Positions 27,401 to 34,954 of a stretch of 42,952 nucleotides of DNA are shown piece by piece. The stretch comes from a virus. The notes under the pieces were generated by a model that saw only the letters and a list, made by a program, of their open reading frames with translations, searched no databases and was not told the origin of the DNA. The position numbers and the translations under genes were made by a program. Where the stretch lies: positions 1 to 42,952 of IMG/VR virus record IMGVR_UViG_3300030109_004241. One strand, 5' to 3'. The stretch's first letter is position 1. Every line of letters starts with the position of its first letter.

Positions 27401-30400
27401 ATTAGATATACCAGAAAAAATTGCTGGTTCTGGTAGAGAGTATGGCAGAGCATTAAGAGCTAGATTTGACTCAGAAAAACCTACAGGGACTAGTCAAAGA
27501 GGTATATCAGACGCAGCTGAAAAACAATATGATGTAGCTGCTACAAAAGAAAAAAGAGCACAAAGATTAAAAGAAGAAGTTATATTTAAAACAAAAGGTG
27601 ATGATGTCGCTAGAACAAAGTTTATTAACAAAGTATTAAAGAAAAACAAATTAACAAAAGAACAATTAAAAGTTGAAGGATTAAAAGAAGGAGTTCTTGG
27701 AGAGTTTGCAGAAGGAATGATTAAACTTCAAGAAGGATTGTGGCAACCAGCTGATTTTTATCATGAAAACTTACATAGATTAAAAGCATTTGGTAGAGCT
27801 ACTAATAACACTAAATTAAATAAATTGATTGATAAAGCAGAAAAACTTGCTGTAAACACAAAAGAATATAAAGCCTGGAAAAAGAAAAACCCTAATAGAG
27901 ATGTAGAAGAATTTCTTGCAGATATTGCAGGAGGTAAAGCATCAAGGATGGAATTTAGTTCAGGAGCAATAAATAAAATGAAACAATTTTTAAAACAAAT
28001 TGTGTCAAGAGTTAAAGTTGCATTTGGTGTGGGTAATTTTAAAGATATATCAAATGTTCTTGCTAAACGAGTACAGAAAGGATTTTCTACAGAAGGTGTT
28101 GAGTTTGCAAAAGGTCAAATAAAATTTAGAATGGAAGAAATGACTCAAGACGGTGCATACAAATATGCGAAAAATGCTCTTGATGAATTGTTTGACGTAG
28201 GAGAATTAAGCAAAGGACAAAAATCTGATGTTGTTAGATTTATTGGAGAAATGAGTGGGTTTGGAGAAGATTTTAAATTAAATAAAAATGTTGAAATTCC
28301 GCAATTACAACAATTTGTTGCTACAATAAACTCTATGGATAAAAATGTTATTAAACGTTTACCAGACAAAGTAGAAAAATTTAGATTATTTAGAGATTCA
28401 GAAAGACAAAGAATTGTTAAAAATGTAAAAGAATCAGAAAGAGCTGAATTATTAAAAGATTTAAATGTTAAAGATGGAGAGTTGTTAAATGCTACAAATG
28501 CTCAAATAAAAGATTATATGGAAATATTAGCAACAATGGATGATGTGTCTTCTCCTAATTCTTCATATATAGATGACCAAATATCTAACAATGCTATAAC
28601 AATAAAAACTGACAGAATGCAAGCTATGAAAAATTTAGTAGCTAAAAACACAAAATTTATGTTGCCTGTGTCCACAGTATTAGAATCTATAGGTTTTAAA
28701 AAATTAGCAAATAAATTATATAGCCACACATCACAAGAATTAAAACACATTGGAGCTTTTTCTGCATTTGAAGATAAAATGCAAGGTTTATTAGGTCAAA
28801 GAAAATGGAACAAAACAAAAGAAATGTTGTATTTGTTTGATAAAGAAAGATATATGGAAAGAAAAGATTTAGGTGTATTAAGTAATTCTGAAAAGAAATT
28901 TATAAATGATGCAATTGATATTGACACATGGAAAGTAAAAAACACAGAAGCTGGAGAAATTGTTAAAGAATATAACAAGCTGATGAAATATTACAAAGAT
29001 GAATTAGTAGGAGATTTTGGTGTATTAAGGCAAGTTTTAAACGATGCAGAGTTTGAAAAATTTGTTAATGATAAAAATATTAAATGGCTTGAAGAAAATA
29101 TATATGTACAAAGAAGATTGACTAAAGAATTTAAAGAATTATACGACCCTAATGCTAGGCATTTTGAAAATTTGATTGAGCAACAAACAGAAGCTATTGC
29201 TACTAAAATGGCGAAAAGATATTACAAAGATAGAGGCACGAAAAACGTAACTCCAGAAATGATTTCAAATAAAAAAATAGAATTATGGGATGATGCTAAT
29301 GCAACAGCTTATGGTGAATTATATGATATGTTTGATTTTAATCCAGGTAAATACACACCATCATTTTTAAAAGAAAGACATGTTAAATTACCAGAGTTTA
29401 TAGAAATCGGTGGTAAAAAAGTAGAGGTGTATGAAAAAAGATTTGGTTTAACTGTTAAGGATTATGCAGTAGGTCAAGCTAAATTTCTTGCAAATGTAGA
29501 ATACTTTCCAGAATTTGTTAAAATGAAAGGCTTTAATAAAGTTGGAGAAAAAAAGCTTTTAGGAGAATTAAGAATAAAAGATAAAGGTATGTCTGATTGG
29601 GTTGAAAAAAGAATTAAAGACCATTTAAAAATAGATAAAAGTTATACAGATTACCCTAGTGGAATAAGATTGACAAGATATACAACTTCTACACTTGCTA
29701 AAATAGGACTATCTATGCCTACATCTGGTATAAAAAACTTTTTAGTTGGTAGCACACAATCTTTATTGACTTTTAGATTAAGAGATTTTGGTATGAGTTT
29801 TGTTGATGCTCTTTACAAAGACAACAGAAGAATGGTAAAAGCCACAGGTGCAACTGAAATTGGTATGAGAGATTTTGAAATGAAAGGTTTCAAAGGGCTT
29901 ATAGATAAAGCTGCGAATCAACCATTTAAAGCTGGATTAATGAAACCATCTGAAAACATTAACAGATATGTTTCAGTTCTTGCTGGAAGACGAGACCAAG
30001 CATATCTTGTTAGAAGATTACAAAATGCAAAATTAAATTCATCTTCATATAAAAAAGCTTATACAAAATTATCTAAATTTTACAAATTAGACGATTCTGA
30101 AATTGGTTTGTTAAAAAAGTTTGGAATGAATGGTGTTGAAGGAATGAGCAAAGTTGAAAAATTAGCAAACAAAAGAGCTCTTGATGCTGTATATCAGAAA
30201 TTAGACACATATGCACATATTAATACCCAAGGTGCTGCTATTAATATTTTTATGCCAGATTGGGCTGGAGGGCCTTTGGCACAATCAGCTTTGCTATATA
30301 AAAGAATGGCTTTTGCTGCAACAACAAACACAATGAGAAATTTATCAATAGCTGTGCAAACAGGAACAATGTTAAGACCTCTTATGTTTGGACTAGGAAC

Positions 30401-31331
30401 ATATCTTAGTGGAGAAGCGATGGTTTATTTATACGATGCTATGTATGGACAAAAATTACCAAAACAAAATTCAGATGAGTGGAATTATTATAAATTAATC
30501 ATGTGGAAAGGTGAATTTTTAGGTATATTGTCAGAATTTTTAAATCCATTTAGACAAAACGGAGGATATGCTGAAACTATGTATCCAGCGGTTGCATCCA
30601 CAATTTCTACTATGGCTAATTCATCCATGTCAATTGTGAAAGGAGAAAAGTTTACAGGACAAGGAGTTCATGACATATTTAAATCTTCGGTTAGTTTATA
30701 TAATGGAGTTTCTAAAATTTACAAACAGCATGTTTCTAAAGAAGGTTCTTATGCACAAAAAGAAAAAAATGTAAGAAATTTATTCTCTGAAATGGGTCAA
30801 GATATCCAAGACAGAGAATTTATAGAAGGAACAAATAAATTTAAAATAAACTTTGAAAGAAGTAAATATATGAGAGCTTTTCATGAAGCATTTACTTCAC
30901 ATAAACCTAAAGATGTTGCTAAATGGTATATGATGGCTGTATTTGCTAAAGCAAACGACTATTGGTTTACAAAACAATTAGAAGATGGCACACCAATAAC
31001 AACAGAAAAAGAAGCAATGCAATATGCATGGGACAGCCTTTCACAATCTCTTGACACTTTAAATCCAGACAGAGTTGCAGTTACAGCAACAACTAAAAAA
31101 GGGAAAAGAAATCAAATATTAAAAAGAATACAAGCTCATGACTGGTTTAAAGCAAAAGACAAAGAAAAAGGCGAAGAATTTATAAAAATGATTGAAAACA
31201 CAACAGGTCAATATTGGGAAAAAAGAAAATTGCTTATGCAAGAACTTAAAAAATATCTTCAATCAACTAAACTTCAAAATGATTTAAAATATTACAACAT
31301 TAAATTTGAATCAATCTTTTTCAAGAAATAA
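24468..31331 (+). CDS. Giant internal virion protein with integrase-like and HExxH peptidase-like regions
   Basis: The 2287 residues end the late operon. Residues about 860-1030 read like a degenerate tyrosine-recombinase domain: RLRPTELVNLKVTDL (Arg866), a hairpin AKQKGGGERV (Lys896/898), GRALRARF (Arg994/Arg997) and AEKQYD (Tyr1021). A second motif, YHENLHRL, gives HExxH at 1099-1103. VEEFLADIAGG at about 1146-1156 could supply the third zinc ligand. The C-terminal third has hydrophobic stretches around 1740-1770 and 1920-1990. It is probably ejected into the host with the genome. The end overlaps a leftward gene by 21 bases. Neither catalytic activity is proven. Confidence 0.7.
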   Translation: MSFTINNISEFTNYWRQAYPTIYQNMDDESIINLVKRRHPEIEIPEYEEVLQTAEDSPLTQQPQYKDYSLENTETDPQSIASWFLTSDFIPESFKEEGFMGISPEFFRESYNNSMAGTAYKWLHGKDYWEVNDYDPAWYAQMGQFIVGMASPLELGTILFTGAIGKGTSALFKNTIFGGRLLEKGVATSIASKYPKMGTLAQNTLDGALTTGIGGSGYAAAHALTQNVAQQRMLVGDAEGRGIGKINVRDALTAASDEFLHSLPVFATAGGLTHGMMASIYGYAGAYMAEGTLGKKLTQAVTNPTARYGSESLMFTTLPAMMGDEDAPKLGTPEWWQNLGTDLVLAAGLRLGGKMVEGKDIDAYRFLSNEIKLENKLNKNINKSVSSVINEIDSKDVPLELRNMVKKSIIDEAGIDSNLSQGKKDLDFIAEINRKLEDTDYQNKARTKGTPENIEMGKYAQLVSTYKLGEIQTIANILSGGEPRIKQSFKDYYGKEPNATELTRFTKTLENWQKDLQESINWHNEYISGGWTLNDADGVSGGQVKNPSNVIPDYKIKTQLGGMSRADALKGMMTEKEIIKRAKKAGFEEGVEYKLDNDGKIIEKNNLINRLYDLRKYTEETKRKELELSQEQLRAASRGANEYTEIENIILKEKINEKSTSSIPEVQASNISNENKNIISYSLDRLRKKKKSAASAKETIELAEFVENRYKRNLHQLTADELASLGVEYIQDKLGVDIYDLTNQELINKKFTDRQIRNLKRKADSSRDNLNELFKNTPLGRIVGDNIVADIKKWNVKSVEKLTIIGGRKGFQKWINFIKSKKNIEYIPERIDKRVKKTKKVLEPAQTISSTGAELAIKLANQGRLRPTELVNLKVTDLLTNAEGKLTGEIRIFQAKQKGGGERVRIIDDLDLSKKLLNYAKNNNKSGTDKVFPFEKAAKFNALAKYLSEKSGARVQVRYEGKVYEFGDVLAPTERVGKLDIPEKIAGSGREYGRALRARFDSEKPTGTSQRGISDAAEKQYDVAATKEKRAQRLKEEVIFKTKGDDVARTKFINKVLKKNKLTKEQLKVEGLKEGVLGEFAEGMIKLQEGLWQPADFYHENLHRLKAFGRATNNTKLNKLIDKAEKLAVNTKEYKAWKKKNPNRDVEEFLADIAGGKASRMEFSSGAINKMKQFLKQIVSRVKVAFGVGNFKDISNVLAKRVQKGFSTEGVEFAKGQIKFRMEEMTQDGAYKYAKNALDELFDVGELSKGQKSDVVRFIGEMSGFGEDFKLNKNVEIPQLQQFVATINSMDKNVIKRLPDKVEKFRLFRDSERQRIVKNVKESERAELLKDLNVKDGELLNATNAQIKDYMEILATMDDVSSPNSSYIDDQISNNAITIKTDRMQAMKNLVAKNTKFMLPVSTVLESIGFKKLANKLYSHTSQELKHIGAFSAFEDKMQGLLGQRKWNKTKEMLYLFDKERYMERKDLGVLSNSEKKFINDAIDIDTWKVKNTEAGEIVKEYNKLMKYYKDELVGDFGVLRQVLNDAEFEKFVNDKNIKWLEENIYVQRRLTKEFKELYDPNARHFENLIEQQTEAIATKMAKRYYKDRGTKNVTPEMISNKKIELWDDANATAYGELYDMFDFNPGKYTPSFLKERHVKLPEFIEIGGKKVEVYEKRFGLTVKDYAVGQAKFLANVEYFPEFVKMKGFNKVGEKKLLGELRIKDKGMSDWVEKRIKDHLKIDKSYTDYPSGIRLTRYTTSTLAKIGLSMPTSGIKNFLVGSTQSLLTFRLRDFGMSFVDALYKDNRRMVKATGATEIGMRDFEMKGFKGLIDKAANQPFKAGLMKPSENINRYVSVLAGRRDQAYLVRRLQNAKLNSSSYKKAYTKLSKFYKLDDSEIGLLKKFGMNGVEGMSKVEKLANKRALDAVYQKLDTYAHINTQGAAINIFMPDWAGGPLAQSALLYKRMAFAATTNTMRNLSIAVQTGTMLRPLMFGLGTYLSGEAMVYLYDAMYGQKLPKQNSDEWNYYKLIMWKGEFLGILSEFLNPFRQNGGYAETMYPAVASTISTMANSSMSIVKGEKFTGQGVHDIFKSSVSLYNGVSKIYKQHVSKEGSYAQKEKNVRNLFSEMGQDIQDREFIEGTNKFKINFERSKYMRAFHEAFTSHKPKDVAKWYMMAVFAKANDYWFTKQLEDGTPITTEKEAMQYAWDSLSQSLDTLNPDRVAVTATTKKGKRNQILKRIQAHDWFKAKDKEKGEEFIKMIENTTGQYWEKRKLLMQELKKYLQSTKLQNDLKYYNIKFESIFFKK

Positions 31332-31787
31332 CTCTTTAATTGGTAGCAATACCAGTTGACTCATATTATCATCACCACCCATAACCATTTTTAATTTACC
31401 TTGATTTTGCCTCTTTTTTATTAAAGCTCTTAATTCATCAACTTTAAATATAAATCCGCCCTTAATCACGTTGTTTACGGACAATAAATGTATCCATACA
31501 CTTGCTTTGGTTGTAGATATTCCAGATGGTTGTCTTTTATATCTTATTTCAATACAAATATTGCCAGTTGTTTCCCATATATCTCTTTCTGTTTTTATCT
31601 CTATTTTTGTGTTGCCTTCAAATAGTTGCTGAGTAAACTCCTCACCTATTCTTCCAAACAACATATCCTCCTTTACTTTTAAGTCGTGTGACTTACAATA
31701 TCCTTCTTCTAATGGCATCCATTCTCCTTCATGCTCTATATAAGCATTGTCTTTGTATTTGTTATAAATATCAATCAGTTTTGTCAT
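31311..31787 (-). CDS. PD-(D/E)XK nuclease-like protein
   Basis: With the start at 31787 (MTKLIDIY) the product has 158 residues. FGRIGEEF, then IEIKTERDIWETTGNICIEI, then QPSGISTTKASVW resemble small phage PD-(D/E)XK nuclease-like proteins, with ExK in EIKTER as the likely metal/catalytic centre. It is last in the leftward replication operon and would help DNA processing. Longer starts to 31823 exist but lie inside the upstream zinc-ribbon gene, which this gene overlaps by 17 bases. The stop overlaps the end of the giant virion gene on the other strand. Confidence 0.6.
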   Translation of the reverse strand: MTKLIDIYNKYKDNAYIEHEGEWMPLEEGYCKSHDLKVKEDMLFGRIGEEFTQQLFEGNTKIEIKTERDIWETTGNICIEIRYKRQPSGISTTKASVWIHLLSVNNVIKGGFIFKVDELRALIKKRQNQGKLKMVMGGDDNMSQLVLLPIKELFLEKD

Positions 31788-31932
31788 CTTCAATCGGCAA
31801 GTAAACTTCTGCATGTGCATCACAATTTGAACAAGAGAAATTACTTACAATGCCTTCTCCATCAAGTCCATAATCCTCATAATCAAAATCATTACCCCAT
31901 ATCATGTCTTCTTTGCAATGCCAGCATTTCAT
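31771..31932 (-). CDS. Small zinc-ribbon protein, 53 residues
   Basis: The product starts MKCWHCKEDMIW and has a second pair, FSCSNCDAH, giving CxxC...CxxC and one likely zinc site, followed by VEVY-like AEVYLPIE. This small protein type is widespread in phages. GGAGG lies about 8 bases before the ATG. It overlaps the nuclease-like gene. Function is unknown, possibly a regulator or protein adaptor. Confidence 0.7.
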   Translation of the reverse strand: MKCWHCKEDMIWGNDFDYEDYGLDGEGIVSNFSCSNCDAHAEVYLPIEDDKTD

Positions 31933-32099
31933 TTATCTATACCTCCATATTTAGATTTATATCTCTGCATAAGCATTCCAGCTTCAGATGTTTTTTTAAT
32001 CTTTATCAAATGTTCTATTTGTTTTTGTAGTTTTCTTTTTTCTGTGTTTAATTTGACTTTCTCTCTTTTTCTTTGATTTGCTTGTCTTTTATTCCCCAT
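31929..32099 (-). CDS. Small basic coiled-coil protein
   Basis: The 56 residues begin MGNKRQANQRKREK and are Lys/Arg/Gln-rich, probably one helix. AAGGA with good spacing favours ATG 32099 over an upstream ATG at 32120. The start lies inside the end of the resolvase gene, and its stop overlaps the next gene start. A DNA- or RNA-binding helper is possible. Confidence 0.55.
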   Translation of the reverse strand: MGNKRQANQRKREKVKLNTEKRKLQKQIEHLIKIKKTSEAGMLMQRYKSKYGGIDK

Positions 32100-32565
32100 C
32101 AAAATATCCTTCTTTTGCATAATGACATATCAATATTGCATCAGCAGTTGCTAATGTTATTTTTTTAATGTTAGGATATAGTTCTTTAGCTTTATCTTTA
32201 AGCCAGTTTTTTCTATCCCTTGATATCATTCCTTTAGGACAGCCAAACCATTTCATCCAGTTGTTTGGTAGTTCTGTGTATGTTTTTACTTCATGTGATG
32301 CAGCTATACCTAGCCATTGTCCATAATTAACACCATATGTAAATGCTCTACTTGATGCATTGTTAGGTCTTGCCCAAACTCTCTCCATCAAAAACTTTAC
32401 ATCGTCTGGTGCTGTATCTCCTATTGCAGATAAAAATGTTGCCGCCATATCTACAACCTTCTTAGGACATTTTACAGCTTGTATATCTCCTTCTTCATCA
32501 ATTACAGTTAAACCACCGCTAACACCTGGGTCAACTCCTATGTACTTAAAATGGGATTTTTCCAT
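32089..32565 (-). CDS. RuvC-like Holliday junction resolvase
   Basis: The 158-residue RNase H-fold nuclease has GVDPGVSGGL (catalytic Asp12), MERVWARP (Glu61) and LATADAILICHY (Asp142), the RuvC order. It would cut branched DNA made during recombination-dependent replication before packaging. I chose ATG 32565, with GGAG at good distance, over the TTG directly upstream. It overlaps the helicase C-terminus by 20 bases. Confidence 0.85.
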   Translation of the reverse strand: MEKSHFKYIGVDPGVSGGLTVIDEEGDIQAVKCPKKVVDMAATFLSAIGDTAPDDVKFLMERVWARPNNASSRAFTYGVNYGQWLGIAASHEVKTYTELPNNWMKWFGCPKGMISRDRKNWLKDKAKELYPNIKKITLATADAILICHYAKEGYFDGE

Positions 32566-33871
32566 CAATCATCTCCTCTATTGAATTAAATATTTTACAT
32601 TTATTGCCTTGATATCCTAAATCTACAGAACCACTATCTCCATATCTAACTTTGCCCGCAGATATTGTTAGGACATTCTTGCCTTTTCCTTTCTCTCCTT
32701 GCACCTTGTAATCATAGTATGTAAAGAATACATTCTCAGCAACTTGTTCTATCGCTCCACTCTCTGCTAAATCAGATAGTTGTGGCTCAAATGTTTTGCC
32801 TCTATATTCTATACCTCTATTCAATTGTGATGCTAAAACTACAACAGCACCAGTTTCTTTTGCTAACCATTTATAATCATTAACAAGCTGTTCTATTTGC
32901 AGTCTTCTCTGGTCTTCCTTGCCTTCGTATGAAATCAATTGGATATAATCATCAAATATAATATCTGGTTTAAACTTCTTGATTTCACTTGCAGACACAC
33001 TAAAATCTCTGATATTATCAAACATCAAAAACTTATCGCCACTATACTTTCTTTTGATAAACTCTAATGTTTTATTAACCTCTTGCAAATCATTGTTATT
33101 AAAAACATTCTTTCTTACCATAGAATATGATAGTTCTTGTGATTCTAAACATATAATCTTTTTAAGCAGTTCTGAATTAGGCAACTCTCTACTAAAAAAC
33201 ATAGCCTTGTATCCAGATTGCAATACATTTGCCAACATATTTATAAGAACAGTTGTCTTACCATGTCCAGGTCTACCGCCTACTATGGTTATCTCTCCTC
33301 TAGTTAGTCCACCAGCAAACCTATCAAGACTGCTATATCCAGTTTTAATAAGCTTAGATTCTTTATTCTCTATCGTATCTAATGTTTCGGTAATAATTTC
33401 TTCAATATCAGATTTAACAGATGGTCTTATATCCATCAGTTCTCCAAATACAGAATGTGCTTGACTTATAGATTTATATACATCATCATTATTGCCAAGT
33501 GCTCTTTCTCTTATTTTATCTGCATGTTCTATTATTTGTCTAAGTAGGTATTTCTGATAGATTTGTGTTGCATAAAAAGATGTTGTCCCTTCTGCACAAG
33601 TTTCATTGTGGCAATCCACAACATATATCTTGTCTAGTCCTTCATCTATTTCGTCTTGTGTTATTGATGTGCATACGGTTAATACATCTATATGCTCACC
33701 TTTCTTTCTCATTTTTGTTATCTTATTCCATAACAATTGTGCCTTGGGTTGATAAAAAACACCTTCTTTTGTAAAGAATCTAGCAACATCTTCATAGTCA
33801 CCAGGTTGTTTAATTATCGAGCCAAGAACAACATCTTCCGTCTGTTTGTCGTACGGTAATGGTGTTCCCAT
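32546..33871 (-). CDS. dnaB: Replicative DNA helicase (DnaB family)
   Basis: The 441 residues have the DnaB layout: an N-terminal helical domain (about 1-110) and a RecA-like motor with Walker A GGRPGHGKTT (198-207), Walker B DIIFDD (303-308) and the SQLNRG loop (348-353). The hexamer would unwind DNA at the phage fork. No phage primase or polymerase was seen, so it probably loads host enzymes. AGGAGAAGAAAC precedes the ATG, and its leader holds an inverted repeat and a strong hairpin. Confidence 0.92.
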   Translation of the reverse strand: MGTPLPYDKQTEDVVLGSIIKQPGDYEDVARFFTKEGVFYQPKAQLLWNKITKMRKKGEHIDVLTVCTSITQDEIDEGLDKIYVVDCHNETCAEGTTSFYATQIYQKYLLRQIIEHADKIRERALGNNDDVYKSISQAHSVFGELMDIRPSVKSDIEEIITETLDTIENKESKLIKTGYSSLDRFAGGLTRGEITIVGGRPGHGKTTVLINMLANVLQSGYKAMFFSRELPNSELLKKIICLESQELSYSMVRKNVFNNNDLQEVNKTLEFIKRKYSGDKFLMFDNIRDFSVSASEIKKFKPDIIFDDYIQLISYEGKEDQRRLQIEQLVNDYKWLAKETGAVVVLASQLNRGIEYRGKTFEPQLSDLAESGAIEQVAENVFFTYYDYKVQGEKGKGKNVLTISAGKVRYGDSGSVDLGYQGNKCKIFNSIEEMIDGKIPF

Positions 33872-33886
33872 GTTTCTTCTCCTATT

Positions 33887-33907
33887 GAACAGATTTTTAT
33901 ACTGTTC
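33887..33907 (-). promoter_or_regulatory. Perfect inverted repeat in the helicase leader
   Basis: GAACAG (33887-33892) and CTGTTC (33902-33907) flank a 9-base AT-rich spacer, about 15 bases upstream of the helicase start. It could be an operator or a hairpin that limits ribosome access. The spacing does not match the LexA boxes I know. Confidence 0.45.
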
Positions 33908-33961
33908 CTTTTTATTTTAATGAACTTTTTATCGTGTGTAATGTAATAATTTAAGACATAA

Positions 33962-34004
33962 ATCCCCTATGAGTCCTAGTAAAAAAACTCATTTAGGAGG
34001 GGAT
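33962..34004 (-). other. Strong hairpin between a small gene and the helicase
   Basis: ATCCCCTATGAGT (33962-33974) pairs with 33987-34004, with a 5-base bulge on the right arm, giving a 13-bp GC-containing stem and a 12-base A-rich loop. No T-run follows in the direction of transcription, so it is not a simple terminator. An attenuator, RNA-processing site or origin-type structure are possible. Confidence 0.5.
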
Positions 34005-34021
34005 ATTGATTTAAAAGATAA

Positions 34022-34216
34022 CTAAATATCTAATGAACCGTACTCTTTCTCCATCAATGTTCTTATTCTAACCATAACGGTGTCAATCAAGTCTTCTGTA
34101 ATTAAAACATTATTTTCGCTTATATTACCTAAATTTCTTTTGTAATAAGCTAAATCATTTTTCAACCATTCGATGACCAATTCCCTGTCTGATTTTCCTG
34201 CGTATCCTCTTGGCAA
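34022..34216 (-). CDS. Small hypothetical protein
   Basis: The 64 residues begin at a TTG preceded by GGAG (MPRGYAGKSDRELVIEWL) and are helical, charged and unfamiliar. The start overlaps the upstream gene by 55 bases in another frame. The next Met is too far downstream to be a likely start. It is followed by the 33962-34004 hairpin. Confidence 0.5.
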   Translation of the reverse strand: MPRGYAGKSDRELVIEWLKNDLAYYKRNLGNISENNVLITEDLIDTVMVRIRTLMEKEYGSLDI

Positions 34217-34569
34217 TTATTCTCCAGTATTGCTTGAACTTCTTCGGTTAACTTCTCTAACTCTACTTCATTTACTTTATATACCATACTATCATCACTT
34301 GTAGGTATCAGAGTTATAGGCTCTCCCTTGAAGTAAAGTCCCCAATTATTTCTGTTGAGAACCTTGAGGATTGTTGTTTTAATATTATCCATTTTATCTT
34401 CCTCTTTTTCTATTACTGCTCTTTTTTTTTCTAACTTTTCTTCGTGATTGAGAGCATCATCAATACAAAGAAATCTTTTATCATCACTTGTCAGCCACAC
34501 TATCGTCAGTTCGTGTTTTAGCATCTTCTTCAGCTCTTTTGTCAATGTATTTTCCAAGTTTTTTTTCAT
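34162..34569 (-). CDS. Small acidic hypothetical protein (start uncertain)
   Basis: The 135-residue reading has a segment WLTSDDKRFLCIDDALNHEE (about 25-44) that resembles short phage proteins with a TSDGK...A..HE pattern. A second segment begins DNIKTTILKVLNRNNWG. ATG 34569 has no clear ribosome binding site. ATG 34392 has GAGGAAGATAAA and would give only 76 residues, and ATG 34524 is intermediate. It overlaps its upstream neighbour by 86 bases if the long form is right. Function is unknown. Confidence 0.5.
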   Translation of the reverse strand: MKKNLENTLTKELKKMLKHELTIVWLTSDDKRFLCIDDALNHEEKLEKKRAVIEKEEDKMDNIKTTILKVLNRNNWGLYFKGEPITLIPTSDDSMVYKVNEVELEKLTEEVQAILENNCQEDTQENQTGNWSSNG

Positions 34570-34699
34570 GTTTATTCATTTCTATATAACTACTTAGAAT
34601 CATCTCCATTTGTATCATTCTGTTTTTTAGAATTTCTGTTCTTTCCATCATTTGATTTACTGCTGTTGCTACTTGCCTTATTGTTGGCTTTTTTGCCAT
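34484..34699 (-). CDS. Small coiled-coil protein, MAKKPT type
   Basis: The 71 residues start MAKKPTIRQVATAVNQMMER, a pattern I associate with small coiled-coil proteins in marine phage early operons. AAGGAGAAGAAAG before the ATG is strong. The first 110 bases lie inside the previous gene in another frame. It may be a partner of the equally helical 34590-34871 product. Function is unknown. Confidence 0.6.
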   Translation of the reverse strand: MAKKPTIRQVATAVNQMMERTEILKNRMIQMEMILSSYIEMNKHEKKLGKYIDKRAEEDAKTRTDDSVADK

Positions 34700-34871
34700 C
34701 TTTCTTCTCCTTTTTTTCTTCAGTTATTTCCTCTGATTCTTCTTCGTATTCAAAAACAACTTCATTTAATTCATCTAACTTTGCACACATACCTCGTATT
34801 GTATTTTCCAATCTTTCTACTTTTATATTTAAAGAATGTATGTCTTTTTCCATGTCTATGGCTCTACCCAT
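34590..34871 (-). CDS. Coiled-coil protein with low-complexity tail
   Basis: The 93 residues begin MGRAIDMEKDIHSLNIKVER, heptad-like to about residue 45, and then run into a Glu/Lys and Ser/Asn-rich tail. AAGGAGAAAGAA precedes the ATG. The tail is exactly the stretch where the next gene starts, so its Lys/Glu/Asn composition may be a by-product of that gene's ribosome binding site and coding sequence. Confidence 0.55.
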   Translation of the reverse strand: MGRAIDMEKDIHSLNIKVERLENTIRGMCAKLDELNEVVFEYEEESEEITEEKKEKKDGKKANNKASSNSSKSNDGKNRNSKKQNDTNGDDSK

Positions 34872-34906
34872 TTCTTTCTCCTTGTTGTTAATTAGTGGGA
34901 GGAGAG

Positions 34907-34939
34907 AGGGACAGTTTGTTGTGTTGTGGGACTGCCCCT
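34907..34939 (-). other. Hairpin in the leader between HTH gene and coiled-coil gene
   Basis: AGGGACAGT (34907-34915) and ACTGCCCCT (34931-34939) form a 9-bp stem with one G-U pair and a 15-base loop. No T-run follows. It lies between the HTH gene and the strong start at 34871, in a position suited to an attenuator or stability element. Confidence 0.45.
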
Positions 34940-34954
34940 CCTCTTTGGCTTTCG

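Noticed and set aside
27030-27540. A functional phage integrase making this a temperate phage
   Set aside because: The domain is embedded in a virion protein, lacks key His positions, and there is no att site, repressor cassette or separate integrase gene.
32360-32584. Rightward ORF opposite the resolvase gene
   Set aside because: It is antisense to a conserved RuvC-like gene, with no ribosome binding site or family resemblance.
33887-33907. LexA/SOS box
   Set aside because: The half-sites GAAC and GTTC are 13 bases apart, which fits neither the Gram-positive nor the alphaproteobacterial box spacing I know.
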